DNA of 64,000 nucleotides from NCBI GenBank assembly GCA_949316235.1, contig OX438758.1, forward strand, positions 10,387,731-10,451,730, given 5' to 3'. The notes beneath the pieces are model-generated. The model searched no databases. It was given only the letters and a program-made list of their open reading frames with translations, and had not been told where the DNA came from. Below are positions 1 through 13,100 of this stretch, piece after piece (the first letter of the stretch is position 1; the number at the start of each line of letters is the position of its first letter). This DNA is from Oegoconia quadripuncta. Taxonomy: Eukaryota > Arthropoda > Insecta > Lepidoptera > Autostichidae. The position numbers were made by a program, and so were the translations under genes.

Positions 1-311
1 AGGAGGGCTGGGAAGGTCACAGGCTTAGGCCTGAACATAGGTTCAGCAGTGGAAGTCCTGTGGCTGATATGACGATAATAAATTAGTCCAGCCAACGAGG
101 ATGTGGAAATAGGTGCATTAATTCCTCCGTCAGTAAAACTTCGCTGTATCATAGAGTGTCTATAATCATCATCTTATTTAAGAGTCCTACTCTTGTAGAG
201 CCCTACTCGTGTCGGAGTATTTTCCATATCTCTCACTCTCTCTTCAGTTTCTATAATATCGACTATCGGATTATTTGTCGCTATACTAATTCGAGTAATT
301 TCTGTTTATTG
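1..311. other. Left edge, no gene recognised
   Basis: No TOP3B C-terminal exon can be read here on the minus strand. On the plus strand the first 90 bases read EHRFSSGSPVADMTIIN and then a stop, which resembles the C-terminal end of a decayed LINE reverse-transcriptase ORF. That reading is tentative. Confidence 0.3.
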
Positions 312-870
312 GTGACCCAACTTTCCACTAGGAAGGAACCATAGCCGAGTTCAGACGAAAATGGTTGGATTTCCATACTAAAAGTGGTTTCAGAATGGTT
401 TACCTTGTTTTTTTTTTATGCACCGTTGTGCATAAACAGGTCAAGTACCAACCCGTCGGTTGGTACTTGACCTCAATCACACCTGATGTTAAGTGAAGAT
501 GAGGTCGAAGGTGGAAGCGTACAGACCCGGAAACCCCAACACATTTGGGGGACTGGCTATCTTATCCCTGACAACCGGAACACAACAATGCTATTAACAT
601 TGCTGCTTGGCGGCAGATTTAGATAAGATGGTAGTAGCTAGCCAGGCGGACATTTAAAATGCCCTACCGCCAACCAAACCGAGTAATTAAACATGTACCC
701 CGCTGGGGATCGAACCCGCGACCTCCGAATCGTAAACCCAATGTTGTTTACATTGAGCCACGGAGGCGGTTAAAATTGTTTTTGTATGAGTTACGGAAAT
801 TTTTTTGTAGGAATTCCACTATCGTTCCTTAGAGAAAGTTGTCCTTAATCAAGAGTAGCGTCACCAGTTA
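312..870 (-). mobile_element. Inverted-repeat MITE (family M1) split by a SINE
   Basis: Two halves (about 312-404 and 773-870) align with the reverse complement of the uninterrupted M1 copy at 29317-29488: shared strings include TTTCAGAATGGTTTAC, a variant of TTACGAACAACTTTCC and the flanking GTCACCAG. The break is filled by the SINE at 405-772, so the MITE is older. Confidence 0.7.
405..772 (-). mobile_element. tRNA-derived SINE, family A, full length with hairpin 3' end
   Basis: Reads on the minus strand from GCCTCCGTGGCTC through a B-box GGTTCGATCCCC to a TGTGCATAAAA tail. Nearly identical to the copy at 62078-62406. Its 3' end carries an extra inverted duplication: 16-bp arms at 438-453 and 458-473, then 9-bp arms at 415-423 and 428-436. 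Confidence 0.85.
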
Positions 871-979
871 ATCGGAATAACACGAACTCAAATTCACTCT
901 GTACAATGTCACTTTATCACAATACAAAGTTTTGCAAGGACACAGCAGTGGTAATGTAAAACTGTTGATGTGTTCTCAC

Positions 980-1167
980 CTGAAAGGCGGATGGTTATAG
1001 CAGTACGGACAGAGGGGGAAACTCTTGCCCTTGTTCCCTGATGACCAAGAGAGTAGCTCGAAATCATCCAGCGGACACTTCAACTCGCGATAGATGCGAA
1101 CAGTGCCGTTTTGGGGCAGGCCATATGTGTCGTCGCAGTGGGAGCAATGCAAACGGGCTGGCTTGGC
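980..1167 (-). CDS. TOP3B: TOP3B exon 12 (last one in window)
   Basis: Acceptor TTCTTACAG, donor GTGAGA. Encodes [34 protein letters not shown] and [14 protein letters not shown]. It closes the first zinc ribbon and opens a second. The reading frame continues past the donor in phase 2, so more exons must follow to the left. Confidence 0.93.
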
Positions 1168-4100
1168 CTGTAAGAATTTTTTTCACTTTAATATTAATAT
1201 AATAATAATAAGCAACAGCCTCAATACCCTACATATCCCAACTCATATTATATAAACATTGCAAAAAGCCACAATTCTAAATACACGTCCCATTGTTAGG
1301 AAATTTTTAACGTCTGCAACCTTAACTGACAATCGCGTACCATAACTCGGTTATCTCTTATCATGCTTGGCTACAGCCCGCATGATAAGGTAATACCCTC
1401 AAAAGAGGAGAAAATAAGAATAAAAAATATAATATATATTTCGGACACTTACATCAATCATCTAGTCCCAAACTAAGCAAAGCTTGTACTATGGCTACTA
1501 GATAATGGATACACATACATAAATATTTATATAAACATCCATGACTCAGAAAGAAACATTTACCCGTCGCGGGATTCGAATCCGCAACCGTTGGTTTCGT
1601 TGAGAGAGTCACTATCCACTACACCAATCGGTCTTCAATTAATGCCCAAAACATTATGGGGCCTGGGAAAAAAATTGCCTGTGTTCTTCTCAGACTATGC
1701 TTGTGCATAAAAGCACTCATGGTTTAGTTGTTTCAGCTATTAGTTTTCGATTAATGAAATTCAGCAACATCAGGCGTGGTCAATCTTTAGATAGTTCACC
1801 ACTAATCCTAGCCACACTAATCCTAGCCCTATTAGTATTTCCAATATTGATTTAAATTAACATTTAACAAATGATGTTATGTATCTTACGTTGAAATAAA
1901 TGCTTGAAGAATGGTGACGACCTGTTTGGTGTAATAGTTAGCAACTCTGACAACTATACCAAAAGGTTGCGGGTTCGAATACCGCTAGGGGCATATTATG
2001 TTTGTGTGATGAATACGGACATGTGTACCCGAGTTATGGATACTTTCATTTATAATAAGTATTTATTTACAACAAAAAAAATGTATTTAAGTGGTATATC
2101 AACCCTCTGGTATCCACAACACAAACCTATAGTTGCTTACTGTGGAACTAGATTATTTATTTAATGTTTCTGAGCTTCGGAGTGCAAGTACAAAGTCGGT
2201 CCCTGTTGTTTTCAATGGAAGGCAGTTGGCACACAGTGGCAGCTTGCTAATCCAGCAAGGTGAACACAAATCCCGTTATTTTCCTCAAGTATACCCTCAT
2301 GTTCCCTAGCACGCTGTATCTATGGAATTCATTCTTCGGTTCATTACAATAATTATGGCGTGAATCGCAAAAGATGCCACGGGTATTATAAGAACGCAAA
2401 ATTTTATTTTGCCTTAAACGAAATAATTAGTGTAAAAGATCTAGGGCTTTATAGAGTTAAATATAAATGATGAGATAAAACGTTATGAATCACTGTCAAA
2501 TGAAGATTACCGGCTGCATTTGTTGGAACGTACTTTCGCTACAATGATGTCGATTCGGATGTACACCAACTAAACTAAACTAAAACTAGTTTTAAAGTAG
2601 TACTGTCTCTTTCTTCCTGGAACAGTATAAGGCACCACTCCAAAACTGGTTTTAGTTAGTGTACATCCGAATCGACAATTAACTAATGTCGTAATAGTCT
2701 TTTTCTAATATTTATGTAGGATTTTCAAAAAAGGCGGAATAAATACAGAAATTGCAACGTCGCCAATATGTACGGTCGATGCGGTCTTAAAGCGGTTCTT
2801 TATTTATTTATTTATTTATTTATAATAGCACAACCACATCACATACATTTATACAATTTTAGAAAATTTGTAGATGTAATTATTTCTAATATATGTGACA
2901 ATTACGGTGTACATAACACTTACCAAAATAAAATAATAACTTAGCCTAATGAATATTGAGATCAAACGAAAATAATCTAATAGCTACTTAATTGACGAAG
3001 TCTGCAGCTTTCGTTTGAATCTGCTAAACGAAACTTCTTACTGCGCTTAGAAAGAAAAAAAAAACACTGTTGGGGCACATATTTAAAAAGGACGTGCGTC
3101 CAACTAAATTCAGGAGAAGTTACTTACCTGTATATACCTCATATATCTCCTACACTTCCCACATCTTGACAAGGCTTTCCCGCTCGCTTTCAGAGAAGAG
3201 AAGTTGACTTCGAAAAGCTGGTCCATGCCCTCTATAGACCTGACGAAGTACTGGAACTTCCGCCTGAATATCTCCGCAGTGTGCATTAAGACCGCGTGGA
3301 AGTCAGCACGGCCAACCGCTATGAGATTCAGTTGCTCTTCAAGCGCTGAGCGCATCGTTGGCAGGACTAATTCTGGATCGATCTGAAAGAATTTTTGTCA
3401 TGGTATGGCAAACGAACATGCAGCTCACCCAGGTGATCACTAACATCTCTGCGTATAAGAATGAGGATTCCAGCAACAAGTGATGCCAGAACACTCACTT
3501 AACACTTTCAAGGACACTGAACCAGACACAATAGAAGTTTTATTGTTATAACGTCTATAGGCTTTTGTCCGCAAGTGTTAAAATATTGAATATAACTCGT
3601 AAACTACAGTGGTCTTAATTTTTTTGTTTCGGCGCTATTTGGCACTATTTCAGCAGTTTTTAGACATTGTTAAAATAGCTGAATTACGTGACGTAAAAAA
3701 AAATACTTTATTAGTCGCTTTTGTAATAAGATTTTTTTTAAACTTTAATAAAATGTCCTCAATAACACTATGGTTTACAAAATAGTTTAATAACATCGTT
3801 TCATATTACAATGAAAAACATTTAGTTGAAATGTCAATGTCAAATCAAAATACGATTAGACGTAAGAATTAGTAAGCCATTTTATTTTAGAGGTGTTTGT
3901 AATTTTCTTAATCGAACTAAAAATGTTTTGAGACTAGTTTTTATGCAGGATTGGAATTCTTAGTCCCTTTTTATATACTAAAATGGACTTACTCCACGGT
4001 GCAGATACCTTCTGATAGCCGTGCACAAGCACAATCCCCAGGTTGGTGGGCACGAGGCGGCGACCGCTGCCGACGGTCACGTAGTTCCGCTGGCAGATGT

Positions 4101-7100
4101 TATTTATGTGGACAGGGATCGAAGCGTCGGTGCCGATGCCGTGCTTCTCCATCAGGGTTATCACCTGCATAAGGGAACATCATTTAAATGAAGACTACAT
4201 GAAGATATCTGAATCCGCCGCCAAGCAGCAATATTGTGATAGCACTGTGGTGTTTTGGCTAAGCCTATGCCCCAAATATACGGTTTGACCTCGAAAAAAC
4301 GAATAACCGCGATTTTCTTTAAACATTTAATAAAGTGTTGTAAATGAAGTAACAATTGCTAAAAATTAAGCATTTGTAAGAAACACAAGTACTAAGTAAG
4401 TAACTAAATAATCTAAAGTTGAAAAACTTTCTTTAAAAAAAATATGCTCCATATTGATGGGTATTTTTTTAAATTCAAAACATTTAGGAAAGTTATCGTT
4501 ACAAAATATTAGTTCTCATTTTTATTTCTTAAGCAATGAAGCTCGACGACATTTTCAGCTAAAAAACATGCATGCCTAACTACAACATGCTTAGTTTTTT
4601 ATCCATCAATAAGTTAACTGTGATTAACAAAAGTCAATCTAATTAAATATCAGTTAGTATTTATAGTTATTAAGATATAAATTAAAAATAGGGTTTTCTA
4701 AAAAAATCTAGACTAAGCGCTCGTTTTTTTTAGGCTTCATTATTCATAATTACATCTCTAATATACCTCTATAAGATAGCAATTATATAAGTCGGTTCTG
4801 AATTATGTCTAGCTAAGCTAATTTTTTACCGTATTTTCCCTGGGCTAATCAGTGAACGTACATAATGTCGCGTCTGTTCTATATGAGCATCGGATACATA
4901 TGCTCGGCAAATATTCAGAACAATCTAATCTTTAGTGTTGTTATAGGACAGTACAAACTTCTTGTTTGGAGAGTTGAAGCAGTGGCGTGCCCTCCATACA
5001 GGCAGAAACGCAGTGCCTACCCTAGAAATTGTAAGCTTTCCTCGGAATGCATTGTCAAAACAGCTGATTCATACTGATATGGACATAAAATATTAAAAAA
5101 CTTATTATTTTATAGTTGCATTTTCTCTCATTTAATAGCAAATGTTATCATTCTACCTGAGTTCAAGGTCTGTATTAGATGGTGTTCCAGCTTAACACCT
5201 CGTGAAGCAGCAATGTCAATTTTACCAAAGTAAAACCCACCTCAGACTCTGTGAGATAATCCGGCGGCGAGGTCTGACACTCGACGAGTCTATGGTCATG
5301 TGCGCGCAATACGTCATCCACTTGCAGTAGTGGCACGAACTCGTCTTTGCCGAAAGCCTGTGAATAATAACTTAAATTCACAACCAATCAGTTAGTTACC
5401 ACAAAGATATTTTCTTTGTGCAGCTATTTTGTTAATGTTTATTCGCGTCGCGGTGAGCAACCAAGACAAGTGCCTACATATTTTCTTATCACACTTTTTG
5501 AACTGGTATCGTTGGTCGACTACATAAAATAAAAAAGTATGCAGTAAGGATTTTCATACAAATTTGAGAGTAAAGTACTGCTTCTTATTAAAAAATCATG
5601 AGGAAATTATTGCAAGCTAGAGTGCAATTATAATCCATGTAATACGGGGTCGATAATCTGCTTACCTTCCAACTCAACAACAAACAATAATTTACAAAAT
5701 GAAATTTTCAGTCATACAATTTAATGCAATACAATTTTATTTCAATAATAAATAATTTATGAAAATGGTGATATGATAATAACGTATAGTATAATAACAG
5801 GATTGTGATGCCACAGACAATGCTGTACGCGTGGCCACATTCTGGTCCTCATGAATTTAATATTTTTGCCATGGACTCGATAAGAAGAAGAAAAATAGGA
5901 ATATAACATTTTAATTTTAATTGGGCTAACAATTTAACATGATTTGAAGGATCTCGTTTTCTGACAATAAATGAATTTATTATTATAATCATTTATTTAT
6001 AGTAACTTATCACTGAATATGTAACGAAAGCGTGAATGGAAGGTTAGGTAAAGGTCGACCACGGAGAACGTACGTCAATCAAGTGACTGACGTACTCACA
6101 AAAGGTCAGGTGCAGCCAACCACTAACAGACGAGGGTGTATGAAGCTTTTGTTGAGAGTGAAAGAAGCAAAAGTAGTATGTCAGGATTGTTGCAATTAGA
6201 AATCAATAGTCTTTGCCTACCCCAACGGAAAACAAGCGGGAGCGTATGTATATTTCACTGAAATTTACCATGATTTTGCACAGCTCTTTTGCTTGTTGTT
6301 TTTATTTTTTTTTAATACAAATTCAGCACTACAATGTCGTAGTTTTGGCGAGAATCCAGGACTGTTCTTAATTGAAACAAAAAACAAGTGTCCAGACGTG
6401 TGGTTCTCGTGGTAGTTGTAAAACGCGGCTAAGGGATTCTGATCAAACAACAGAGACCAGCGATGATAGCAGCGTCATTGGTGCAGCTTCCAAAAATCTG
6501 CGATCGCCAACACAGCGTGGCGATTAGGACAAATCTTCCCATGGAAAGCTGGTCAAATCGTGCCATAGAAGAGGCTCATGTACAGGAGTGAAGCTGTGTG
6601 TGTGAAAGGAAAGACTGAAATAAGCGGAGTAGATGAAAATAAATGATATCGCTGTTCTAACTGACCTGCCAATGCATAATTTCCGTGTACCCAGCGTCGA
6701 CAAGCGTGTTCCCTGTGTAGTTGAAGATCTCAGTACCGATCTGGAACGTAATAGTCGTAGAGAGATATTTGCAATCTCTCGACAAGGTTGCTATGAAATG
6801 TCGCGTTATGTAGTCGAAGATGCGCCACATGTCACCTTCTAGCTCACTTTCCGCTGGAGACAAAACAAACAAATAATAAATATTTCAGAATTGCCAAATA
6901 AGGCAAAGCCCATACTGTAGATACTAGCTTAATGGATAAATACACATGAATTTTATGTATAATTATGATGATGATGATACAGAGATATTTATATACCATG
7001 AGTTTTCATTGGTTTTCGACCCGAAAGCCTGCTTATAACCACATATTAGATTAAAACGTACATTGCAGGCGTAAAAACCCATATACAAATTAAATTAATA

Positions 7101-10100
7101 TAGAATGAAATCAATCCAACAGCTTCTCAATTCCGATTGGAGCTCCAGACAGCAATGCTTAAAAAAAATTGCGGATGCTATGATCAGAAGCGCGTAGTCT
7201 TTTCCAAAAGGATGCTATGCGTGTCCTGAAAACAGATGGTATGTGTAAGTAAACACTCACAAGCAAGCCTCATGGGAGTGATGGGCGGATGGTCACCGGC
7301 GTCGTGGCCTTTCTTCGGCTTGTTGATCCCGTTTGCGATGAGGGCGCGGACGTCCGAACCCCACTTATTTGAGTTCTGCTGCTGGCGAAGTGAGCCACTG
7401 CAAATAATGTTTCATTATTGAAGACCGATTGGTATAACGGGTAAAAGTAGTTGTGACCCTGCCTTCGAAATGAACGGTAGAGGAGAAGGTCGCTAGGAGT
7501 AAGCGTTTGTTTGTATATTTAGAGTATAAATATTTATAATATTTATACTCTAAATATGTTCACGCCTGTTTCCCGTTGGGGTAGGCAGACTATTGATTTC
7601 CACTTGCAATTATCCTGACATACTCCTTTTACTGTTGTAATTTTAACTTTTAATGTAAATGGGAATATGGGACAAGTTCCTACAATAAATATTTTTATTT
7701 ATTTATTTACTTCTTCCACTCTCATCAAATGCTTCAAACACGCCAGTAGGTTAGTTGTTGACCGCACCTGACCTTATGTGAGTATGTCTAAATATATATA
7801 CATATAAATATTTATGTACGTTTAATCAATATCCTTTATCCATAGTAGTTTGTAGCCAACATGTTTATTATTTATTTGTTATACATAACCTAACCATTAC
7901 TGGCAAAACAATATATACTTATATGTATAAATGTATATCATGGATTAGATATATAATTATACACTCCACCTATATAACTTAATAATAGGTCTTTACCTAT
8001 GAATTTGCCTTTCTGCAGTACTGGCCATTTGAAATCAAAATAAATTTTGTTTGGCTAAGAATTCTACTTTCAAATTAATTTTATTTTAAAAACATGGAAT
8101 TATTTTTCCAAAAGTAGTCATTTGTTTATTTGGCAAGGTAAAAAAGCTTGACAAATGGGTGCCCCACGAACACAATGATCGCCAGCGTGAAGTACGCGTC
8201 GAGACGTGCCTTGCACTGCTCAACAGACACACAAATTAAGGAATTTTGAACCGCATTGTTACCTGCGATGAAAAATGGATTCTGTTTGATAACCGCAAGC
8301 GCTCAGCAAGTTGGTTGGATCCTGGTTCAGAACCTAAACAATGCCCTAAACGAAAACTTACCCCAAGAAAAGTGATGGTCACTGTTTGGTGGTCTAGAGC
8401 CGGTGTGATTCATCACAGCTTCTTACCAAACGGGATGAGCATTACTTCAGATGTGTACTGTGAAGAACTGAACACAATGTTGGAGAAGCTGGCACAGCTC
8501 CAACCAGCATAGGTCAATCGCTCCTCTCCGCTGCTCCTGCACGATAACGCGCGACCTCATACTGCACAGCAGACGGTCTCCAAGTTGCAAGAACTGGGGT
8601 TGAAAGCTCTCCGTCATCCGCCCTACTCACCAGACTTTGCGCCTACAGACTACTACTTTTTCCAGAATTTGGATAACTTCTTGGCAGGAAAAAAATTCAA
8701 TACAGTACAAAATGCCTTTGAAGAATTTGTTGCCTCCCGTCCAGCTGATTTCTTTAAGAAGGGCATCAATAAACTGCCACTGCGTTGCCAAAGATGCATT
8801 GATTGCATGGGTGATTACTTCGATTGATACAAATAAAAAATACATGAAAAAAATTCGTTTAAATTTTTTCATACAAAACGGTAATTTCATAGGTAAAGAC
8901 CTAATATAAGTTTCATTAGTTGGTTGTCAGTCTGCTGTATTAGGCTTCACATTATTACATGATAATTACGTTGTGACCAATGATGTTGGGTTCACAATTA
9001 CAAATGTCTGTCTAGTATAAGTATATGACAATATATTGTGAACTTGTTTGTGGTCCTAAAAAATAAATGAAAACAAAATAAAAAATTAAATGGGTGCTTG
9101 AGAGGTTCTGTATCTCTGGAGTTCATAACCAAATAATACATCCCATTCATAATAAATACAATGGAACCATTCATCATCATATCATACACGGGACGTCCAC
9201 TGCTCAACTGGCCCATCCAGCGACTTGCTGCGACCTTTAAGAACTTTAATGCCCCAAGGAACATCAATTCCTTGAACCATGAAATGATGACTTACATTAA
9301 ATCAAAGTTTTCAGGATAGCTAGTGGTTTCTGTGCGCGGATACGATATGTAACCCTGAGTGTACAGACGCTCAGCAATCTAGAATAAACAGAAAATATTT
9401 GTTAGAAAGTATGTAAATATTAAACTACAGCTAAATCTGGAGATCAATTTTTGATTTTACTGACAAAAAATCTAAATAAACGGAACTTTTCTATATTTTT
9501 TCAAGGCTGAGCTAGTTAGCCTTCTTCTAACATACTAGAACCAAGTTTTAACGCGCCCAGCACCGACGATAACCTAAATGTTTATGTAAGTGTGCAAATA
9601 GGTTTCCCAAATAAAAAAAAACAGTTATATCCTCATTTTGACACACACACATACAATAAGTTGTTACGTAACACAACAGTGAATTGTAAAGACTGACCTA
9701 AATCTGAGATTTAAGAGCTAAGTGCTGATTTTCTTTCACAAAAGTAATAATAAAATGCTATAGAAAAGAAGATGGTTAAAACATAACGGACTGGAGACCA
9801 TTCCATAAATCGCGTAAAAGAGGCAGACCATTCAAACAATGAAATGAGAATATTTTGTGTCACTACCTAGAAATAATCAAAATAAACAGATATAGTATGT
9901 GTGACAGGGAACACATGGTCAAGAAGGGCAAGTCAAAGAGAGGATTGGAAGTTTTTGGAGGAGGCTTACACCGCGTTAAGCGGCCCTCACACTAACATAG
10001 AAAATTAAGTACATATAGACAGCACTAACAAATAAATAAAGAATACACACAAAAAACCAAAAGAAAAAAAAAAGAAATGTAAGGAAATAAAGCTTATAAT

Positions 10101-13100
10101 ATTGAAAAGTAGGAAGACATGATGTGATAGATCATAAAGTAAAAATACTATCATCATCATCAGCCCATAAACATCCCACTGCAGGGATATAGGCCTTCCG
10201 TCGTATATGAGGGAGTATGGGCCATACTCCACCACGCTGGCCCAATGCGGGTTGCCATGCCTGGGTTCATATGCCTTTGAATTTTTATTTCTCAGGCATT
10301 CAGGTTTCCTCACGATGTTTTACCGTTTAAGAGCAGTCTGATAAATGGACATAAGTAATTAAATTTAAAAATTGGTATATTGGCCTGCCTGGAAATCGAA
10401 CCCGGACGCTCCATACCGACCGACCGACTACGAATGAGCAATAATCATATTAAAAATGCAACTTTTTCAAGTGATTGTTTGTTTGTGTGTAGATGCTTTA
10501 GTACAAAGAGTGATTATCTTTCATCGCGAAAAATAGTTTTTTTGACTTACGGATTTTTTATGGCGGCACTGACTATAATAGTTGCTATGTGGTTCCAGTT
10601 GAATGGCTGCTTGTCTAGTTACCATGCCGTCTCTGAGCTAAGGACACCTGAATGACGCCTTTAGAGGACTAATTATCTAGAACAGACTTTAATTAAGTCG
10701 AATCCATAAAGTGCACCAGTTAATATTGAACAATTTATGACTTTATAACGATTGGCAACACGAATGGGTGGTTCGATTTTTATTCATCGTATGGTCATAA
10801 TTTTTATCCAATACGTTTGCACTCGATACTTCACATTCCATACTTTTTGCCGGTGTATCTAATCATGAAGACTTGGCTGAATAGCAAAACTTCGCGTCTT
10901 AGCAGCCGCTGAGCCACTTACGCTCCTATATAAAAAATACTATAATGAGAACAAACCTGCATTGCATGATGTGGCCCCATTCCTAATCCAGCACTAGCTA
11001 CTCTCATCAGTTCCACAGTATTGAGAGCCACCGGCCGCGACTTTATTTTCTCCTTTGCTTGAATATTAATCACACTGTAAAATATATATATTGCGTTACA
11101 ACCTATATCTCAAATGGGGTGGTCAGTAATATAAGCATTTACATTTTCGAAATATACAGAAATGCGCATGTGATAGCGAGGAGCCCATCGGCGTTGAAAC
11201 ATGCGAATAGATAGATGTTTACTTGGGTTGGTTTAGTGCTTACTACGTGCCGAAAACTACAAGGCACTAATTTATATAAATCGGAAACTGTGTTTGTTTG
11301 TCTTTCTTTCACGTCGTTACAGAGCATTAGAATTGTAGTTGAAGATGAATATGGGCTACTTTGATCCCTGGCAAGATAAATACAAAATCATCGTGGCTCA
11401 TCATACCATATCAAACGAACCCAAACTCAATGTTTTTTCTATGTAATATCCATTGCAGGACCTTACCCACCTCATACGTCATATATTACAAGTCAACTTA
11501 ATAATAATGAATAGTATGTGTGTGTCTGTTGTATGTGTCTGGCTGAGTGCCTTTCTGTGTGTCTTTCCGTGTGTCTGTCTATGGCACCGTAACTTTTAAA
11601 TGGATGAACCAATTTGGATGCGATTTTCTTATTTGAAAACGTTTTCTAGAGGTGGTTCTTTGACATGTTTTATCGAAATTGGTTCAGCCAGTTTGTTTTA
11701 AGCGCTTGTTTTCTCTGGGGTTTTCTAATTTTCATTATATTAAGGGTTTTTCAAACTCACATAGCTTCCTTAATCTCCTTGATACCGGCTAGGAACATGT
11801 TAGCTATATCCTTCTCAAAACTTCTCATTCTTTTCCATTCTAATGGGAGTTCTCTTCCCTCAGAAGTTGAAGCAGTCACTCTCAGCACCCAGTATGTTTC
11901 TGGTTTGAAAGTCTGGATTTCATCATGGCGTTGCACGCAAAAGCCAAGTGTAGGAGTTTGGCATGGCCCATAGGATATCAGAGATGCATCTAAATCTCCA
12001 TATCTGCCTGTAATGAATTACGTACTGCTACGGTAAATTTAACACAAAATTGCCAGTGCATAAAAGGTTAAATAAAAATAAATCTATTATTATGCTGATC
12101 TATTATTGAGATTTCTTATTATTATTGTTTATAATATTATTTGTCGACATCGACCACCTCTAGTTCAGGCTGTCCTACGACATAGGCCTCCTCCAGATGT
12201 CGCCATTGGCAACGGTCTTTGGAAGTTCTGCGCAGGTCCCCTTTGGCAGGTCATCTTCCCATCTTTTACTAGGTCTTCCCATCTTTTACTAGGTCTTCCC
12301 TTTCGCCTTCTCTTGTCTTTTCTCGCATTTATTTTGTAGCATAAAAGGTTATGTAAGGAATAAAATGATTCTTATATTATTTGATTATATGAATAGCTGT
12401 AAGGCCTAAAGCAGATGATCGACTGATTTCTGACTATGGTCGATTTAGGTAGAAATCCGATTACGAAAACTCATTGCACACGTCTGGGCGATTTTCGTAG
12501 ACTACAAAGGAGTGCAATATAGATAGTTTTTTGTATTCTAAAGTCAATACACTCCACTGACAGACATAGACCTTGCCTAATACTCACCTTCTTGAGAGGT
12601 ATAATATATAATCATAAATAACTGTGATAGTAGAGAGTTTCACCTTGAAAATATTTGGTTTGGAAACGAGTAAAAGCACAACCAATGCGTAAGTCAAGCT
12701 CCTGACGGGCGTCCACACTGCGAGACTCATTCTCATTAGGTCTAATCAGATTCAACATAGCAGCCTTGATATCCTTCTCAGTGATGGCAGAGAAACGGGC
12801 ACGATGCGTTACTTGTGGTGACAATACGTCACCTTTCATGAAAGGTTGAACACAACTCATAACCTGCAATGCAACACAATAAAGTACATTTTCTCATTGA
12901 TAATGGCATAACTTTCGCAATAGGATAGTTAAGACTAGGATGATGTTGTTCATGGGATGCTAGGTGGACGTTTCAACAACAAAGCTAACAAACAAATAAT
13001 TAATCATGTTGCCCCCGCTTCAGATCAAAATTCATACGTACCTCAGTTTACCTACCACATAAATTGGTATGACCCAGTTAATATGAAGAAACAAAGCGCT

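Noticed and set aside
1561..1640. tRNA gene candidates (A-box and B-box, e.g. here and at 28168, 38358, 44106)
   Set aside because: Boxes belong to tRNA-derived SINEs; the segments do not fold into a full cloverleaf with intact acceptor stems and have SINE bodies attached.
11665..11973. Plus-strand ORF of 102 codons
   Set aside because: It is the complement of TOP3B exon 4 plus intronic DNA.
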